Origin: Streptomyces sp. NRRL S-244
GTDB taxonomy: Bacteria > Actinomycetota > Actinomycetes > Streptomycetales > Streptomycetaceae
Length of the DNA: 64,000 nucleotides
Reading direction: 5' to 3'
Assembly (NCBI RefSeq): GCF_000717915.1
Contig: NZ_JOCX01000028.1
Location: forward strand, 5,709-69,708
The translations under genes and the position numbers were made by a program. The notes beneath the pieces are model-generated. The model did not search any database. It was not told the DNA's origin and saw only the letters and a program-made list of their open reading frames with translations. This document shows positions 35,030-45,731 of the stretch, one piece after another. The number at the start of each line of letters is the position of its first letter. The first letter of the stretch is position 1.

Positions 35030-35626
35030 TCACTGCTCCGCGAGCACGGGGTCGATCATCGAGCGCAGCTGCTGCTCGTTGACCGCGACGAGCGTGCGGG
35101 CGGCGATCCGGCCCTGCCTGTCGAGGACGATCGTGGAAGGGATGGCCTGCGGGTTGAGCGTGCCCGCAGGGAAGCGGAGCAGCAGCTTCCCGTCCGGGTC
35201 GTACAGGCTCGGGTAGGCGATCGAGAAGTTCTCCTCGAACGAGGCCGCGTTCTGCTTGCTGGTGTCGCGGGTGTTGATGCCGACGAAGGCGACGTCCTTG
35301 CCGGCGTCGGCCAGCTCCTTCGACACCTTCGCGAAGTTCGGGGCCTCGGCGCGGCACGGCGGGCACCAGGAGCCCCACACGTTGAGGACGACGACCTTGC
35401 CCTTGAGCTCGGTGGTGTCGAGGGTCTTGCCGTCGACGGTCTCGCCGTCCAGCTTGGGGGCGTCGGTGCGCGCGTCCTTGGCGACGGTGGAGATGCCGCC
35501 GGCGCCGGTCACGTAGTTCCCGCCGGAGGAACCGTTCGGCTTGCCGCCGCCGTCGCCGCACGCCGACAGGGTCAGGGCGCTCGCGAGGGTCACCGCGGTG
35601 AGCAGGAGAGCACGGCCAATTCTCAT
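35030..35626 (-). CDS. TlpA/ResA-type thioredoxin lipoprotein
   Basis: 198 residues. A lipobox L-S-A-C follows the signal (ALLLTAVTLASALTLSAC), so it is membrane anchored outside. The thioredoxin active site W-C-P-P-C is at VVVLNVWGSWCPPCRAEAPN, with the cis-Pro region IPSTIVLDRQGRI. It reduces the heme-binding Cys pair of apocytochrome c using electrons from CcdA, which is encoded next. Upstream the promoter is AT-rich (AAAAGTTTCGCATGAG). Confidence 0.92.
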   Translation of the reverse strand: MRIGRALLLTAVTLASALTLSACGDGGGKPNGSSGGNYVTGAGGISTVAKDARTDAPKLDGETVDGKTLDTTELKGKVVVLNVWGSWCPPCRAEAPNFAKVSKELADAGKDVAFVGINTRDTSKQNAASFEENFSIAYPSLYDPDGKLLLRFPAGTLNPQAIPSTIVLDRQGRIAARTLVAVNEQQLRSMIDPVLAEQ

Positions 35627-35693
35627 GTGAAAAGTTTCGCATGAGCGATTTGCGGATCTTTCCCGCCCCCCGAGGGTGCGGCCGAGCCGCTGG

Positions 35694-36935
35694 TCAGGCG
35701 GCGGAGAGGTACGCGTTCCAGCCGCCGGCCGGCGGCTGACCCGGGGCCAGCTCCTGGAGCTTGGCGAGCAGCTTGGGGTCCTGTACGTCGATCCAGTCGG
35801 TGAACTGCCGGAAGGAGACGAGCCGTACGTCCTTTTTGTCCGACATGCCCTTGAAGGCCTCCTCGACGGCGTCCATGTAGATGCCGCCGTTCCACTCCTC
35901 GAAGTGGTTGCCGATGAACATCGGCGCGCGGTTGGTCTCGTACGCGCGCCGGAAGCCGCCGAGGTAGGAGCCGGTGGCCTGAGTGCGCCAGGCCGGGTAG
36001 TTGGAGGGCACGCCCCGGGTGGTGTTCTTCGACTGGTTGGCGAGGATGTTGTAGTCCATCGACAGCACCTCGAACGAGTGCCCGGGGAACGGCATGGACT
36101 GCAGCGGCAGGTCCCAGACGCCCGACCGCTTCACCGGCCACACCTGGAGGCCGCCGGGCGAGGAGGCGTCGTAGCGCCAGCCCAGCTTCTGCGCGACGGG
36201 CAGCAGGCTGTCCTGGCCGAGCAGGCACGGGGTGCGGCCGCCGACCAGCTCCTTGCGGTAGTCGAAGGGCAGCGGTTCGAGGTCGGTGAAGCCGGTGTTG
36301 GTCCGCCAGCCGGTGACGAAGGACACGGCCTGGTCGATCTCGCTCTGCCAGTCGTCCGGGGTCCAGTGGGCCACGGAGCCGGAGCCCCCGCAGAAGTGGC
36401 CGTTGAAGTGGGTGCCCACCTCATGGCCGTCGAGCCACGCCTGGCGGACGCAGCCCAGGGTGTTGCGGACGTTCTCGTCCTTGAGGTAGCCGATGTCGGA
36501 GGCCCCGACCGGGTTGTTCGGCGGCTTGTAGAGGTCCTTCTTCGACTCGGGCAGGAGGTAGAGGCCGGAGAGGAAGAAGGTCATGGCCGCGCCGTGGTCC
36601 TTGGCGAGCTTGAGGAAGCGCGGGAAGAGGCCGTTGCCGATCTCCCCCGCGCCGTCCCAGCTGAACACCACGAACTGCGGCGGGGTCTCGCCCGGCTGGA
36701 GCGGTACGGGCTTGGCCGGCTGGTGGGGCTGCGGACCGGTGTCGGCGGTGGAGCCGTCGCCGATCGGCCGGACCGCGCCCGCGGACGGGGAGGCGCCGGG
36801 GCCGCCGCCCGGACCGCCGGGGCCGGGGCGGCCCGGGCGGTCGTCGGCGCCGCAGCCGACGACACCGGCCGCCACCGCGGCCGCGCCGAGCCCGAGCAGC
36901 CCCCTTCGGGTGAAGTCGCGCGTCGCCCTGCTCAT
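35694..36935 (-). CDS. Tat-exported lipoprotein, polysaccharide deacetylase-like
   Basis: 413 residues from ATG 36935 (an in-frame ATG lies three codons upstream). A Tat signal RRGLLGLGAAAVAAGVVG leads to a lipobox VVGC. After a Pro/Gly-rich linker comes QFVVFSWDGAG, in the position of the NodB TFDDG motif but altered. Next is GHEVGTHFNGHFC, which matches the metal-binding H-x-x-x-H motif 2. This suggests a divergent carbohydrate esterase family 4-like fold; activity is uncertain because the first motif is unusual. It is separate from the cytochrome set by 67 bp. Confidence 0.78.
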   Translation of the reverse strand: MSRATRDFTRRGLLGLGAAAVAAGVVGCGADDRPGRPGPGGPGGGPGASPSAGAVRPIGDGSTADTGPQPHQPAKPVPLQPGETPPQFVVFSWDGAGEIGNGLFPRFLKLAKDHGAAMTFFLSGLYLLPESKKDLYKPPNNPVGASDIGYLKDENVRNTLGCVRQAWLDGHEVGTHFNGHFCGGSGSVAHWTPDDWQSEIDQAVSFVTGWRTNTGFTDLEPLPFDYRKELVGGRTPCLLGQDSLLPVAQKLGWRYDASSPGGLQVWPVKRSGVWDLPLQSMPFPGHSFEVLSMDYNILANQSKNTTRGVPSNYPAWRTQATGSYLGGFRRAYETNRAPMFIGNHFEEWNGGIYMDAVEEAFKGMSDKKDVRLVSFRQFTDWIDVQDPKLLAKLQELAPGQPPAGGWNAYLSAA

Positions 36936-37019
36936 ACCGTTCATGAATAGTCACATAAACGGACTTTTCAGCGAAGTCGAGGTCCGGCGCGGCAATTCCC
37001 GTACGACTTGTACGAGTTT

Positions 37020-37690
37020 TTAGGCGCCGAACGCCTTGGACTTGCCCTTCACCGGCTTCGCCCCCGCGAGCAGGTGCGCCGGGACCAGGTCCCGGGCCGG
37101 CTCGCTGTAGCCCACCGACACCAGCCGGTCGTCCTCGTACGTGAACGACGTGAGCGAGGCCAGCGTGCACTGCCGGCGCCGCGGGTCGTGCCACAGCCGG
37201 CGCTTCTCCGCGAAGCTGCGCACGATCCAGATCGGCAGCTGGTGGCTGACCGCCACCGCCTCGTGGCCGCGCGCCGCGTCGCGCGCCGCCTCGATGGCGC
37301 TCGTCATCCGGACGACCTGCTCCACGTACGGCTCGCCCCAGGACGGCTTGAACGGGTTCGTCAGGTGCTTCCAGTTGGCGGGCTTGCGCAGCGCCCCGTC
37401 CCCGACGCCGAAGGTCTTGCCCTCGAAGACGTTCCCCGCCTCCAGCAGCCGCGCGTCGCTCGCCACCACCAGGCCGTGGCTCTTGGCGACCGGCGCCGCC
37501 GTCTCCTGCGCCCGCTCCAGCGGGGAGGAGACCACGTACGTGATGTCACGGTTCTGGAGGTGGTCCGCGACGCGCTCGGCCATCTCCCGGCCCAGCTCGG
37601 AGAGGTGGTAGCCGGAGCGGCGCCCGTACAGGACCCCGTCCGGGTTGTGCACCTCTCCGTGGCGCATCAGGTGGACGACGGTGATCTCGC

Positions 37691-37694
<4 letters not shown>
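37020..37694 (-). CDS. Histidine phosphatase family protein
   Basis: 224 residues. The phospho-histidine site is [20 protein letters not shown] (L-M-R-H-G-E), with supporting [15 protein letters not shown] and the later [14 protein letters not shown] holding the second catalytic His. Members are phosphoglycerate mutase-like small-molecule phosphatases. The start overlaps the hemL stop by ATGA; this hemL-phosphatase pairing before the cytochrome c genes recurs in Actinobacteria. Substrate unknown. Confidence 0.9.
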
Positions 37695-39025
<1,331 letters not shown>

Positions 39026-39159
39026 GGTCTCATCAGGCCGCGACTGACTTGCGGACGGGCGTTTCACCGCGCCGCCCCGGGGGAGGTCACTGCCATGATG
39101 ATCAGGCTGCGTGGCGGGGGCCGCGGGGCCGGGGCAGGCAAGACCAGTCGGGTGGAGAT

Positions 39160-39768
39160 ATGCAACGCGGTGGTGGACCGGGCGAGGGTACGGACGGCCT
39201 CGACCCGCAGCGCGCCCGCGAGGCCCGCGAAGCCCGCCGCCGAGGCAAGCACCGGCGCCGGGCCGCGGACGCGGCCGATCCGGTACCGGGACCGCTGGAG
39301 TCCCCCGACGGCCTGCCCAAGGGCCGCGGCATGGGCGTGACGTACAAGTACTTCGGCGCGCCCGACGGCGCGACGGCCGCCCGGGTCCCGGTCACGATGC
39401 GGCCGGAGGAGCTCGGCGGCGACGAGCTCGGCATGGGCGGCCTCTTCACCAAGATCAAGCCGGAGACGGTGGCCGCGATGGTCCTGACCGGCATCGAGGG
39501 CATACCCCTGCACAAGGTGCCCCCGCTGGAGCTGGTCGTGCTCCACCCCGACTACGCGGTGGTCAAGCTCCCGATGACGGTCGTCGACCCGCTGCGCGGC
39601 ATCGGCGAGGAGTCGGTCGGCGCGGCGGCGTTCATCTGGTCCACGGTCCCGGACCGGGGCGGGCCGCGCGACGCGTTCAACGTCTACCAGCTGCTGCACG
39701 AGTGGCAGGACTTCAGCCACCGGCTGCACGAGGCGGGGCACCAGCCGTACTGCCTGGTCTGGCCCTGA
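39160..39768 (+). CDS. Conserved hypothetical protein
   Basis: 202 residues from an ATG after GGTGGAG. The N-terminal 60 residues are Arg/Gly/Asp-rich and disordered ([20 protein letters not shown]). From residue about 63 a compact domain begins ([20 protein letters not shown]) and continues with [19 protein letters not shown] and [20 protein letters not shown]. No known family. It is divergent from hemL. Confidence 0.78.
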   Translation: MQRGGGPGEGTDGLDPQRAREAREARRRGKHRRRAADAADPVPGPLESPDGLPKGRGMGVTYKYFGAPDGATAARVPVTMRPEELGGDELGMGGLFTKIKPETVAAMVLTGIEGIPLHKVPPLELVVLHPDYAVVKLPMTVVDPLRGIGEESVGAAAFIWSTVPDRGGPRDAFNVYQLLHEWQDFSHRLHEAGHQPYCLVWP

Positions 39769-39781
39769 GCGTTCCGGCGGG

Positions 39782-40843
39782 TCAGCCGGCCGCAAGGATC
39801 TTGTGGGCGCGCTCGCGCAGGGGCGTGATCCGGATGCGGGCGGCGGCGCCGTTGTGGACGGCGTTGGTGACGATGACCACGTACCGGCCGGTGGTCGGGG
39901 CGAGGTAGAGACTCGTACCGGTGAATCCGTGGTGGTAGGCCACCGTCCCGCCCGCGCCGAGGATCCAGCCCAGGCCGCGCTGGAGGCCCGGCTCGATCTC
40001 CGCCTGGGGGACGAGGCTCATCCGGAACCACTGGCCGAGCGGGCTCTCGCGCCCGGCGAGCAGGTGCTCGGCGTACGTGGCGAGGTCGGCCGCCGGGGCG
40101 AAGACCCCGGCGTGGCCGGCGACGCCGCCCATGATCGCCGCGTTGTCGTCGTGGACGGCGCCCCAGAGCCGGTCGTGGCCGTCCTGCCGCTCGGTCGGCG
40201 CGACGCGGGGCTCCTGCTTGACCGGGCCGTACGCCGTGTCGTCCATGCCCAGCTCCGCCCACAGGCCGGAGGCGAGCTCGTCCAGCGGCCGGCCGTGCAC
40301 ATGGGCGAGGGCCAGGCCGAGCAGGATGTAGCCGCGGTTGATGTAGCGGTGGATGCCCGGGAGGTTCTCCATGAGCTCGTGGCAGATCAGCTCGTGCAGC
40401 GGGCGTCCGGTCAGGTCGTAGAGGTCGAAGCGGGTGGCGGCCCGCAGGCCGGAGGTGTGCGAGAGCAGCTGCCGTACGGTCGCCTCCCCGCTGGGCATCG
40501 CGCCGTCCATCGGCGGCAGGAACTCCCGTACGGGCGTGTCGAGGTCGAGCAGGCCCGCGTCGAGGGCGCGGCCGACGAGCGGCCAGGTGGCGGTGACCTT
40601 CGTCAGGGACGCGATGTCGTAGACGGTGTGCTCGTCGGGCGTGCCGGGGCCGGTGAACGGGGAGACGACCCCGGCCGCGAGGACGGTGCGCTCGCCGGCC
40701 GCCGCAGCGCCGGCATGCCTCGTACCGCAGACGACCACGCCTCCCGGGGCGGCGCCGTCGTCGACGATCTCGCGCAGCAGGTCGTGCAGTCCGCTGGTCT
40801 CGGCGGTCGTGAACGTCGGTGCGGGCTGGTTCATCGGGTTCAT
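39782..40843 (-). CDS. Serine hydrolase (class C beta-lactamase-like)
   Basis: 353 residues, no signal peptide. The nucleophile motif S79-L-T-K82 is in YDIASLTKVTATW. The Y-x-N motif is YINRGYILLG, and the C-terminal H-x-G equivalent is HHGFTGTSLYL. Cytoplasmic members are esterases or peptidases rather than lactamases. The substrate is not predictable. It is convergent with the upstream unknown gene by 13 bp. Confidence 0.9.
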   Translation of the reverse strand: MNPMNQPAPTFTTAETSGLHDLLREIVDDGAAPGGVVVCGTRHAGAAAAGERTVLAAGVVSPFTGPGTPDEHTVYDIASLTKVTATWPLVGRALDAGLLDLDTPVREFLPPMDGAMPSGEATVRQLLSHTSGLRAATRFDLYDLTGRPLHELICHELMENLPGIHRYINRGYILLGLALAHVHGRPLDELASGLWAELGMDDTAYGPVKQEPRVAPTERQDGHDRLWGAVHDDNAAIMGGVAGHAGVFAPAADLATYAEHLLAGRESPLGQWFRMSLVPQAEIEPGLQRGLGWILGAGGTVAYHHGFTGTSLYLAPTTGRYVVIVTNAVHNGAAARIRITPLRERAHKILAAG

Positions 40844-40929
40844 CTACGCCTCCGGCTCGGTGGATGGTGATCCCGCCACCCAGCGTGACCATGCCGCCCG
40901 GCGAGTGCCCGTAGCCGCGCCGGAGATGA

Positions 40930-42399
40930 TCACAAGCCGCGCAATGCGCCCGCCGGTGGGATGTTCTGGTTCAGGCGGAACACGTTCCCCGGATCCCACT
41001 GCGCCTTCAGGGCGCGCAGCCGCTCCAGCTTGCGCTCCCGCGAGCCGTACGCCTGGCGGATGCGCTGCTCACCCTCGTCCATCAGGAAGTTCACGTACAC
41101 GCCCGCGTGATACGGCTCCAGCGCGGACCAGAACTCCCGGACCCACGCGCACTCCTCGGCGAAGCCCTCGGGCGTGTCGCGGATCCCGTTGATGTTCAGC
41201 ATGTGGCCCAGGGAGCGGCCCGCGGCCGCCGTGTCCTCCTCGCCGACCCGGGCGACCGCGCCGCCCAGCTGGAACAGCGGGAAACCGCTCTGCGGCGAGG
41301 CGATCCGCCCCGCGTACCGCGCCATCGCGTCCAGGACGCCGTCGGCGAGCCCGTCGAGGCCGCAGCCCCGGAAGTAGTACCACCAGCCGTGCGGGAACGA
41401 GGCGTCGAACATCGCCTGGTGCGCCAGGTACGGCTTCGGCCGGCACAGGTCGAGCAGCGGCCTCCCGAACTCCCGCATCGGCCGCATCACTTCCTCACCG
41501 GCGGCCATCTCACCCACCCAGCAGGCGATCACCATCACCACCGGCCGGCCGTGCAGCTCCGGCGGGATCACCGGCGACGGCGGGGCCTTGCGGTGGACCA
41601 CGATCGTCGTCAGCTCGTCCGCCGCCCCCTCGATCCAGTCCCGGTAGAACCGCATGACCTGCGGCGAGTCCTCCACCGGCCACAGCACCGGCCCGGCGAG
41701 CACGGTCGGACCGACCGGATTCAGCCGGAACGTGAACTCCGTGACGATGCCGAAGTTCCCGCCCGCCCCGCGCATCCCCCAGAACAGCTCCGGCTCGTGC
41801 GCCGCACCGGCCGTGACCCGCTCCCCGCCCGCCGTGACCAGGTCCACCGACAGCAGCTGGTCCACGCTCAGCCCGTACTTGCGGCTCAGCCAGCCGATCC
41901 CGCCGCCGAGCGTGAGCCCCGCGACACCCGTGTGCGTGACGATCCCCGACGGCACCGCCAGCCCGAACGGCTGCGTCGCCGCGTCCAGCTCGCCGAGCAG
42001 CGCCCCCGCCTGGACCCGGACCGTACGGGCCTCGGGGTCCACCCGGATCTCCTTCATCGGCGACAGGTCGATCACCACACCGCCGTCGCAGACCGAATGC
42101 CCGGGGAAGCTGTGCCCGCCGCTGCGCACCGCGACCGGCGCACCCGTGCGCCCCGCCCACTTCAGCGCCGCCACCACATCGGCCGAACCGGTGCACGGCG
42201 CGATCAGCGCGGGATGCCGGTCGATGGCGCCGTTCCAGATCCGCCGGCGCTCCTCGTACGGGGCGTCCCCGGCCCGCACCAGGCTCCCCCGGAAGGATCG
42301 CGCCAGCTCGTGGTACGCGGAATCGTCCAGCCGGACCGGTACGGGTACGGGTGCCGGTACGGGTACGGGTCCCGGCGCCGGCGCAGTCGAGGCACCCAT
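40930..42399 (-). CDS. FAD-linked oxidoreductase (berberine bridge enzyme-like)
   Basis: 489 residues from ATG 42399 behind GAGGAG. The FAD-binding PCMH domain has APVAVRSGGHSFPGHSVCDG, where the His of R-S-G-G-H links FAD covalently. The usual second attachment Cys is absent from GVAGLTLGGGIGWLSRKYGL, so single-point attachment is likely. The BBE C-terminus (YVNFLMDEGEQRIRQAYG, WDPGNVFRLNQNIPP) is intact. Such enzymes oxidise sugars, alcohols or secondary metabolites. The N-terminus has a VPVPAPVPVPV run encoded by GGTACGGGTACGG repeats. Divergent from the TehA-like gene. Confidence 0.9.
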   Translation of the reverse strand: MGASTAPAPGPVPVPAPVPVPVRLDDSAYHELARSFRGSLVRAGDAPYEERRRIWNGAIDRHPALIAPCTGSADVVAALKWAGRTGAPVAVRSGGHSFPGHSVCDGGVVIDLSPMKEIRVDPEARTVRVQAGALLGELDAATQPFGLAVPSGIVTHTGVAGLTLGGGIGWLSRKYGLSVDQLLSVDLVTAGGERVTAGAAHEPELFWGMRGAGGNFGIVTEFTFRLNPVGPTVLAGPVLWPVEDSPQVMRFYRDWIEGAADELTTIVVHRKAPPSPVIPPELHGRPVVMVIACWVGEMAAGEEVMRPMREFGRPLLDLCRPKPYLAHQAMFDASFPHGWWYYFRGCGLDGLADGVLDAMARYAGRIASPQSGFPLFQLGGAVARVGEEDTAAAGRSLGHMLNINGIRDTPEGFAEECAWVREFWSALEPYHAGVYVNFLMDEGEQRIRQAYGSRERKLERLRALKAQWDPGNVFRLNQNIPPAGALRGL

Positions 42400-42528
42400 G
42401 GGTCGCTCCTCACCGCTCTCCCCCGAGTCTTCCACCGCGCGGATACCCGGGCCAGCCGGCGCCGTTTGCGCTGGTCAGCACTGATCCACCCGGTTGCGGA
42501 GGTCCTCGGCCCGGGTCACGGTGAGCAC

Positions 42529-43695
42529 ATGGCCGCGCCCCAGCCACCGCCACCGCCACCGCCGTCCGTCAGCCCGAGCCTGATCCGGCACCTCGGCCCC
42601 AACTGGTACGCCAGCGTGATGGGGACCGCCATCGTCGCCAACGCGGGCGTCGCCCTGCCCGTGCACGTCCGCGGACTGCACACCTTCAGCCTGGCCTTCT
42701 GGGCCCTGTCCGCCGCCATGCTGGCCGTCCTGCTCACCGCCCGCGCCCTGCACTGGGCCCGCCACCGCGACCAGGCGCGGGCCCATCTGCTCGACCCGGC
42801 CGTCGCCCCCTTCTACGGCTGCCTCGCCATGGCCCTGCTCGCCGTCGGCGGCGGCACGCTGCTGATCGGCAAGGACGTCATCGGCCTCCATGCCGCCGTG
42901 GTCGCCGACTCCGTCCTCTTCGTCGCCGGAACGGCCATCGGACTGCTCGCCGCCGTCGCCATCCCGTACCTGATGGTCGAGAGCCACCGGATCCGACCCG
43001 GCAGCGCCTCACCCGTCTGGCTGCTCCCCGTCGTCGCCCCGATGGTCTCCGCCGCGCTCGGCCCGCTGCTGGTCCCGCACCTGCCGCCCGGCCAGTGGCA
43101 GCGCGCGCTGCTGCTCGGCTGCTACACGATGTTCGGGCTGAGCATGCTGGCCACGCTGGTGCTGCTGCCCATCGTCTTCGGGCGCATGGTGACGGGCCCG
43201 CGGCTGCCGCTCGCGCTGACCCCGACGCTGTTCCTGGTCCTCGGCCCGCTGGGGCAGTCGGTCACCGCCGCCAACAAGTTCGCCGACGCCGCCCCGGGGG
43301 TGGTGCAGTCCCCGTACGCCGAGGGCTTCCGGATGTTCGCCGTGATCTACGGGGTCCCGGTGATGGGGTTCGCGCTGCTCTGGTTCGCCTTCGCCTGCGC
43401 GATGCTCGTACGGGCGCGGCGGCTCGGCATGCGGTTCTCGCTGACCTGGTGGGCGCTGACCTTCCCGGTGGGCACCTGCGTGACCGGGGCGGAGGGGCTG
43501 GCCCAGCACACCGGCCTCGACCTGTACCGCTGGCTCGCCGTCTTCCTGTACGCCTGCCTCCTGGCGGCCTGGGCCACCGCGGCCTCCCTGACCGTACGGG
43601 GCCTGGCGACGGGCGCGTTCGTCCCGGCGGCCGCCGGGCCTGCGGCCGGGACTGCCGGCGCCCCGGCCGCAGGGGCTGCCGCCGGACGCCCATAA
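42529..43695 (+). CDS. TDT-family (TehA/SLAC1-like) transporter
   Basis: 388 residues with about ten helices after a Pro-rich cytoplasmic start (AAPQPPPPPPPSVSPS). The family start LGPNWYASVMGTAIVANAG is distinctive, and the pore-lining Phe region occurs in MGFALLWFAFACAML. TDT proteins carry C4-dicarboxylates, tellurite or sulfite/chloride. The C-terminal 30 residues are low-complexity Ala/Gly/Pro. The specific substrate is unknown. Confidence 0.87.
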   Translation: MAAPQPPPPPPPSVSPSLIRHLGPNWYASVMGTAIVANAGVALPVHVRGLHTFSLAFWALSAAMLAVLLTARALHWARHRDQARAHLLDPAVAPFYGCLAMALLAVGGGTLLIGKDVIGLHAAVVADSVLFVAGTAIGLLAAVAIPYLMVESHRIRPGSASPVWLLPVVAPMVSAALGPLLVPHLPPGQWQRALLLGCYTMFGLSMLATLVLLPIVFGRMVTGPRLPLALTPTLFLVLGPLGQSVTAANKFADAAPGVVQSPYAEGFRMFAVIYGVPVMGFALLWFAFACAMLVRARRLGMRFSLTWWALTFPVGTCVTGAEGLAQHTGLDLYRWLAVFLYACLLAAWATAASLTVRGLATGAFVPAAAGPAAGTAGAPAAGAAAGRP

Positions 43696-43799
43696 AGCGC
43701 GTTTATGGGCGTATAGACACCATCCCGCTACCGGTGCGTAACCCCCGGGCGGAGGGTGGAACCGAAAGCAAGAGTTCCCCCCGATGAAGCTGGGACACC

Positions 43800-43961
43800 A
43801 TGTACACCCTCCTCTTCCTCCTCATCTTCCTGTGCGTCGTGGCGGTGCTGCGGCCCTGGCCGGCCAGGGTCCGGGTGCCGCTGTGGACGGGAACGCTGAT
43901 CGCCTGCGTGATCGCGTTCCTCCCCCACGTGCTCGACCACGCCTTCCACATCGCCCTCTGA
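43800..43961 (+). CDS. 53-residue two-helix membrane protein
   Basis: The ORF starts MYTLLFLLIFLCVVAVLRPW and ends with a second helix (GTLIACVIAFLPHVLDHAFH). It has one Cys in each helix. It ends 13 bp before the DsbB-like gene and is very probably co-transcribed with it. A longer overlapping ORF in another frame (from 43784) is Pro/Arg-rich and looks like a shadow. The function is unknown; a partner of the thiol oxidase is a reasonable inference. Confidence 0.72.
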   Translation: MYTLLFLLIFLCVVAVLRPWPARVRVPLWTGTLIACVIAFLPHVLDHAFHIAL

Positions 43962-43974
43962 GGAGAAGAGCCCC

Positions 43975-44568
43975 GTGAGCACCGCATCCACCTCCAACCG
44001 GCTGGGCCTCTGGTTCGCCCACGCCTACGTCATCGGCCTGTGCGGCACCCTGGCCGGCGCGTACTTCTTCCAGTTCGGACTGTGGGAGTACCCCTGCCCG
44101 ATGTGCCTGCTGCAGCGGATGTTCTTCCTGCTCAGCGCACTGGGCCCGGCCTGGATCATCGCCCGCTCCCGCAAGGGCGCGGTCACCTCCGGGGAATGGG
44201 CCGCGGGCTGGGGCTGGGCCATCGTCGCCGCGCTCGCCGGCAGCGTCGTCTCCGCCACCCAGGTCCTGATGCACATCGTGCCCCCGGACCCCGGCTACGC
44301 CGGCGCCCTGTTCGGCCTGCACCTCTACACCTGGGCCCTGATCACCTTCCTGGCCTCCGCCGTCGCCGCCGGAGCCGCGCTGTTCCTGACCCCCCACTCC
44401 GAACCCCTCGACGCGGGCCTCACCTCCCCCGCCCTGCGCCGGGCCGGCACCGTCACCTCGGCCGTGCTGCTCGCCTTCGCCGCGAGCAACCTGGTCGCCT
44501 GCTTCTTCCTCCAGGGCTTCGCCTGGCAGATGCCGGGCGACCCCACCGGCTACGCCCTGTTCCACTGA
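43975..44568 (+). CDS. DsbB-family disulfide bond formation protein
   Basis: 197 residues from GTG with AGGAGAAG upstream. Four helices; the quinone-coupled pair C-P-M-C is at EYPCPMCLLQRMFFLLSAL (about 42-45), as in DsbB. The second outside Cys pair of E. coli DsbB is not seen between helices 3 and 4. The remaining Cys (GLCGTL, LVACFFLQ) lie in membrane helices. The enzyme would reoxidise a DsbA-like partner encoded elsewhere. It is preceded by a 53-residue membrane protein. Confidence 0.85.
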   Translation: MSTASTSNRLGLWFAHAYVIGLCGTLAGAYFFQFGLWEYPCPMCLLQRMFFLLSALGPAWIIARSRKGAVTSGEWAAGWGWAIVAALAGSVVSATQVLMHIVPPDPGYAGALFGLHLYTWALITFLASAVAAGAALFLTPHSEPLDAGLTSPALRRAGTVTSAVLLAFAASNLVACFFLQGFAWQMPGDPTGYALFH

Positions 44569-44587
44569 GGAACCGGGGGGCCGGTGA

Positions 44588-44657
44588 AGGCTCGGGGCCG
44601 GAGGGGCTCGGGGGCCGGAGCGGCTCGGGGGCCGGAGCGGCTTGGGGGCCGGGCGCC
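44588..44657. repeat. GC-rich tandem repeat
   Basis: The unit GGCTCGGGGGCCGGAGC (with GGCTTGGGGGCCGG and GGCTCGGGGCCGG variants) is repeated about four times between the DsbB-like gene and the oxidoreductase stop. It can fold into hairpins and may act as a convergent terminator. Confidence 0.65.
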
Positions 44658-44658
44658 G

Positions 44659-45588
44659 TCAGGCGGTCGTCAGGACCAGGCGGCCGCGGGTGCCCGGCTC
44701 CGCCAGGCGGGCGTGGGCCTTCACCGCGTCCGCCAGCGGGATCGTCTCCGCGACCCGCAGGGTCAGGGCGCCCGCGTCCACCAGGCCCACCAGCTCCGCC
44801 AGGTGCGCGCCGTCCGCCGCGACCTCCTGCTCCACCACCCGGATCCCCCGCTCCGCGGCCGGACCGGCGTGCGGGCGCAGGCCCACGTAGACCCCGCCGT
44901 CACGGACGAAGCCCAGCGCCGGCTCCCCCAGTACGGCCGCGTCCACGACCCCGTCCACCGGCCCGGCCGGAGCCGACCCGCGCGGGACGAACTCCGTCGC
45001 GCCGAGCGACCGTACGAACTCCTCGTCCGACTCCCCCGCCAGCGCCGTCACCACCAGCCCCGCCCGTACCGCGAGCTGCACCGCGAGCCCGCCGACCATC
45101 CCCGCGGCCCCCGTGACCAGCACCGAGGACCCCGGAGCCAGCCCCAGCAGCCCCACCGCCCGACCGGCCGTCAGCCCGCTCAGCGGGAGCGAGGCCGCGG
45201 CCACGGCGTCCACGGTGGCCGGAGCGGCCGCCACCGCCGAGGCGTCGAGCACCGCGTACTCCGCATGCGTGCCCAGCGGCTTGACCGGCCCGTAGTGCAG
45301 TCCGACCACCCGCTGCCCCGCCGCCCAGCCGGTGACCCCGGCGCCGACCTCGTCGATCTCGCCCGCCACGTCCCAGCCGAGCCCGAGCCGCGTCCCCGCG
45401 CCGCCGAAGACGCCGACGCGGACCGCGCCGTCCACCGGGTTCACCCCGGCCGCCGCGACCCGGATGCGGACCTGGCCGGCGGCCGGCCGCGGGACCGGCA
45501 CCCGCACGATCTCCACCTGCTCCGGCCCGCCGAAGCCGTTCACGACGGCCGCCTGCATGGTCCGTACGGTCTGCGCGTTCTCGCTCAT
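44659..45588 (-). CDS. NADP-dependent quinone oxidoreductase (MDR family)
   Basis: 309 residues. The zinc-free MDR pattern: MQAAVVNGFGGPEQVEIVRV, AAAGVNPVDGAVRVG, and Rossmann LAPGSSVLVTGAAGMVGGLA (G-x-x-G-x-x-G). Catalytic zinc ligands are missing, so it resembles QOR-type reductases. It is divergent from an HxlR regulator with palindromes between them, a common redox-stress arrangement. It probably reduces quinones or reactive enones using NADPH. Confidence 0.9.
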   Translation of the reverse strand: MSENAQTVRTMQAAVVNGFGGPEQVEIVRVPVPRPAAGQVRIRVAAAGVNPVDGAVRVGVFGGAGTRLGLGWDVAGEIDEVGAGVTGWAAGQRVVGLHYGPVKPLGTHAEYAVLDASAVAAAPATVDAVAAASLPLSGLTAGRAVGLLGLAPGSSVLVTGAAGMVGGLAVQLAVRAGLVVTALAGESDEEFVRSLGATEFVPRGSAPAGPVDGVVDAAVLGEPALGFVRDGGVYVGLRPHAGPAAERGIRVVEQEVAADGAHLAELVGLVDAGALTLRVAETIPLADAVKAHARLAEPGTRGRLVLTTA

Positions 45589-45663
45589 GGTGTCTCCCCG
45601 GTTCGGTTGGGCTCGGTTCGGTTCGCCCGGTCGTTTCCTGCGTTCCGCTGAGCACTAACCTAG

Positions 45664-45696
45664 GGAGAGGTACTCTCCTTTCGTAAGTACGTACTT
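45664..45696. promoter_or_regulatory. HxlR-type operator palindromes
   Basis: Two symmetric elements lie in the divergent promoter: GGAGAG-GTA-CTCTCC (45664-45678) and AAGTACGTACTT (45685-45696, perfect). The second is centred 41 bp from the regulator ATG and overlaps where promoters of both genes would sit. Confidence 0.65.
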
Positions 45697-45731
45697 GGAG
45701 GTGCGTACCCGACCCGGAAGTGGGGCACCCG

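Noticed and set aside
43784..43978. 64-aa Pro/Arg-rich ORF before the DsbB-like gene
   Set aside because: The +1 frame from 43800 encodes a clean two-helix membrane protein, which is more credible.
44588..44657. GC-rich repeat as a CRISPR or coding repeat
   Set aside because: No spacers and no supported reading frame; it is a simple tandem repeat between convergent genes.
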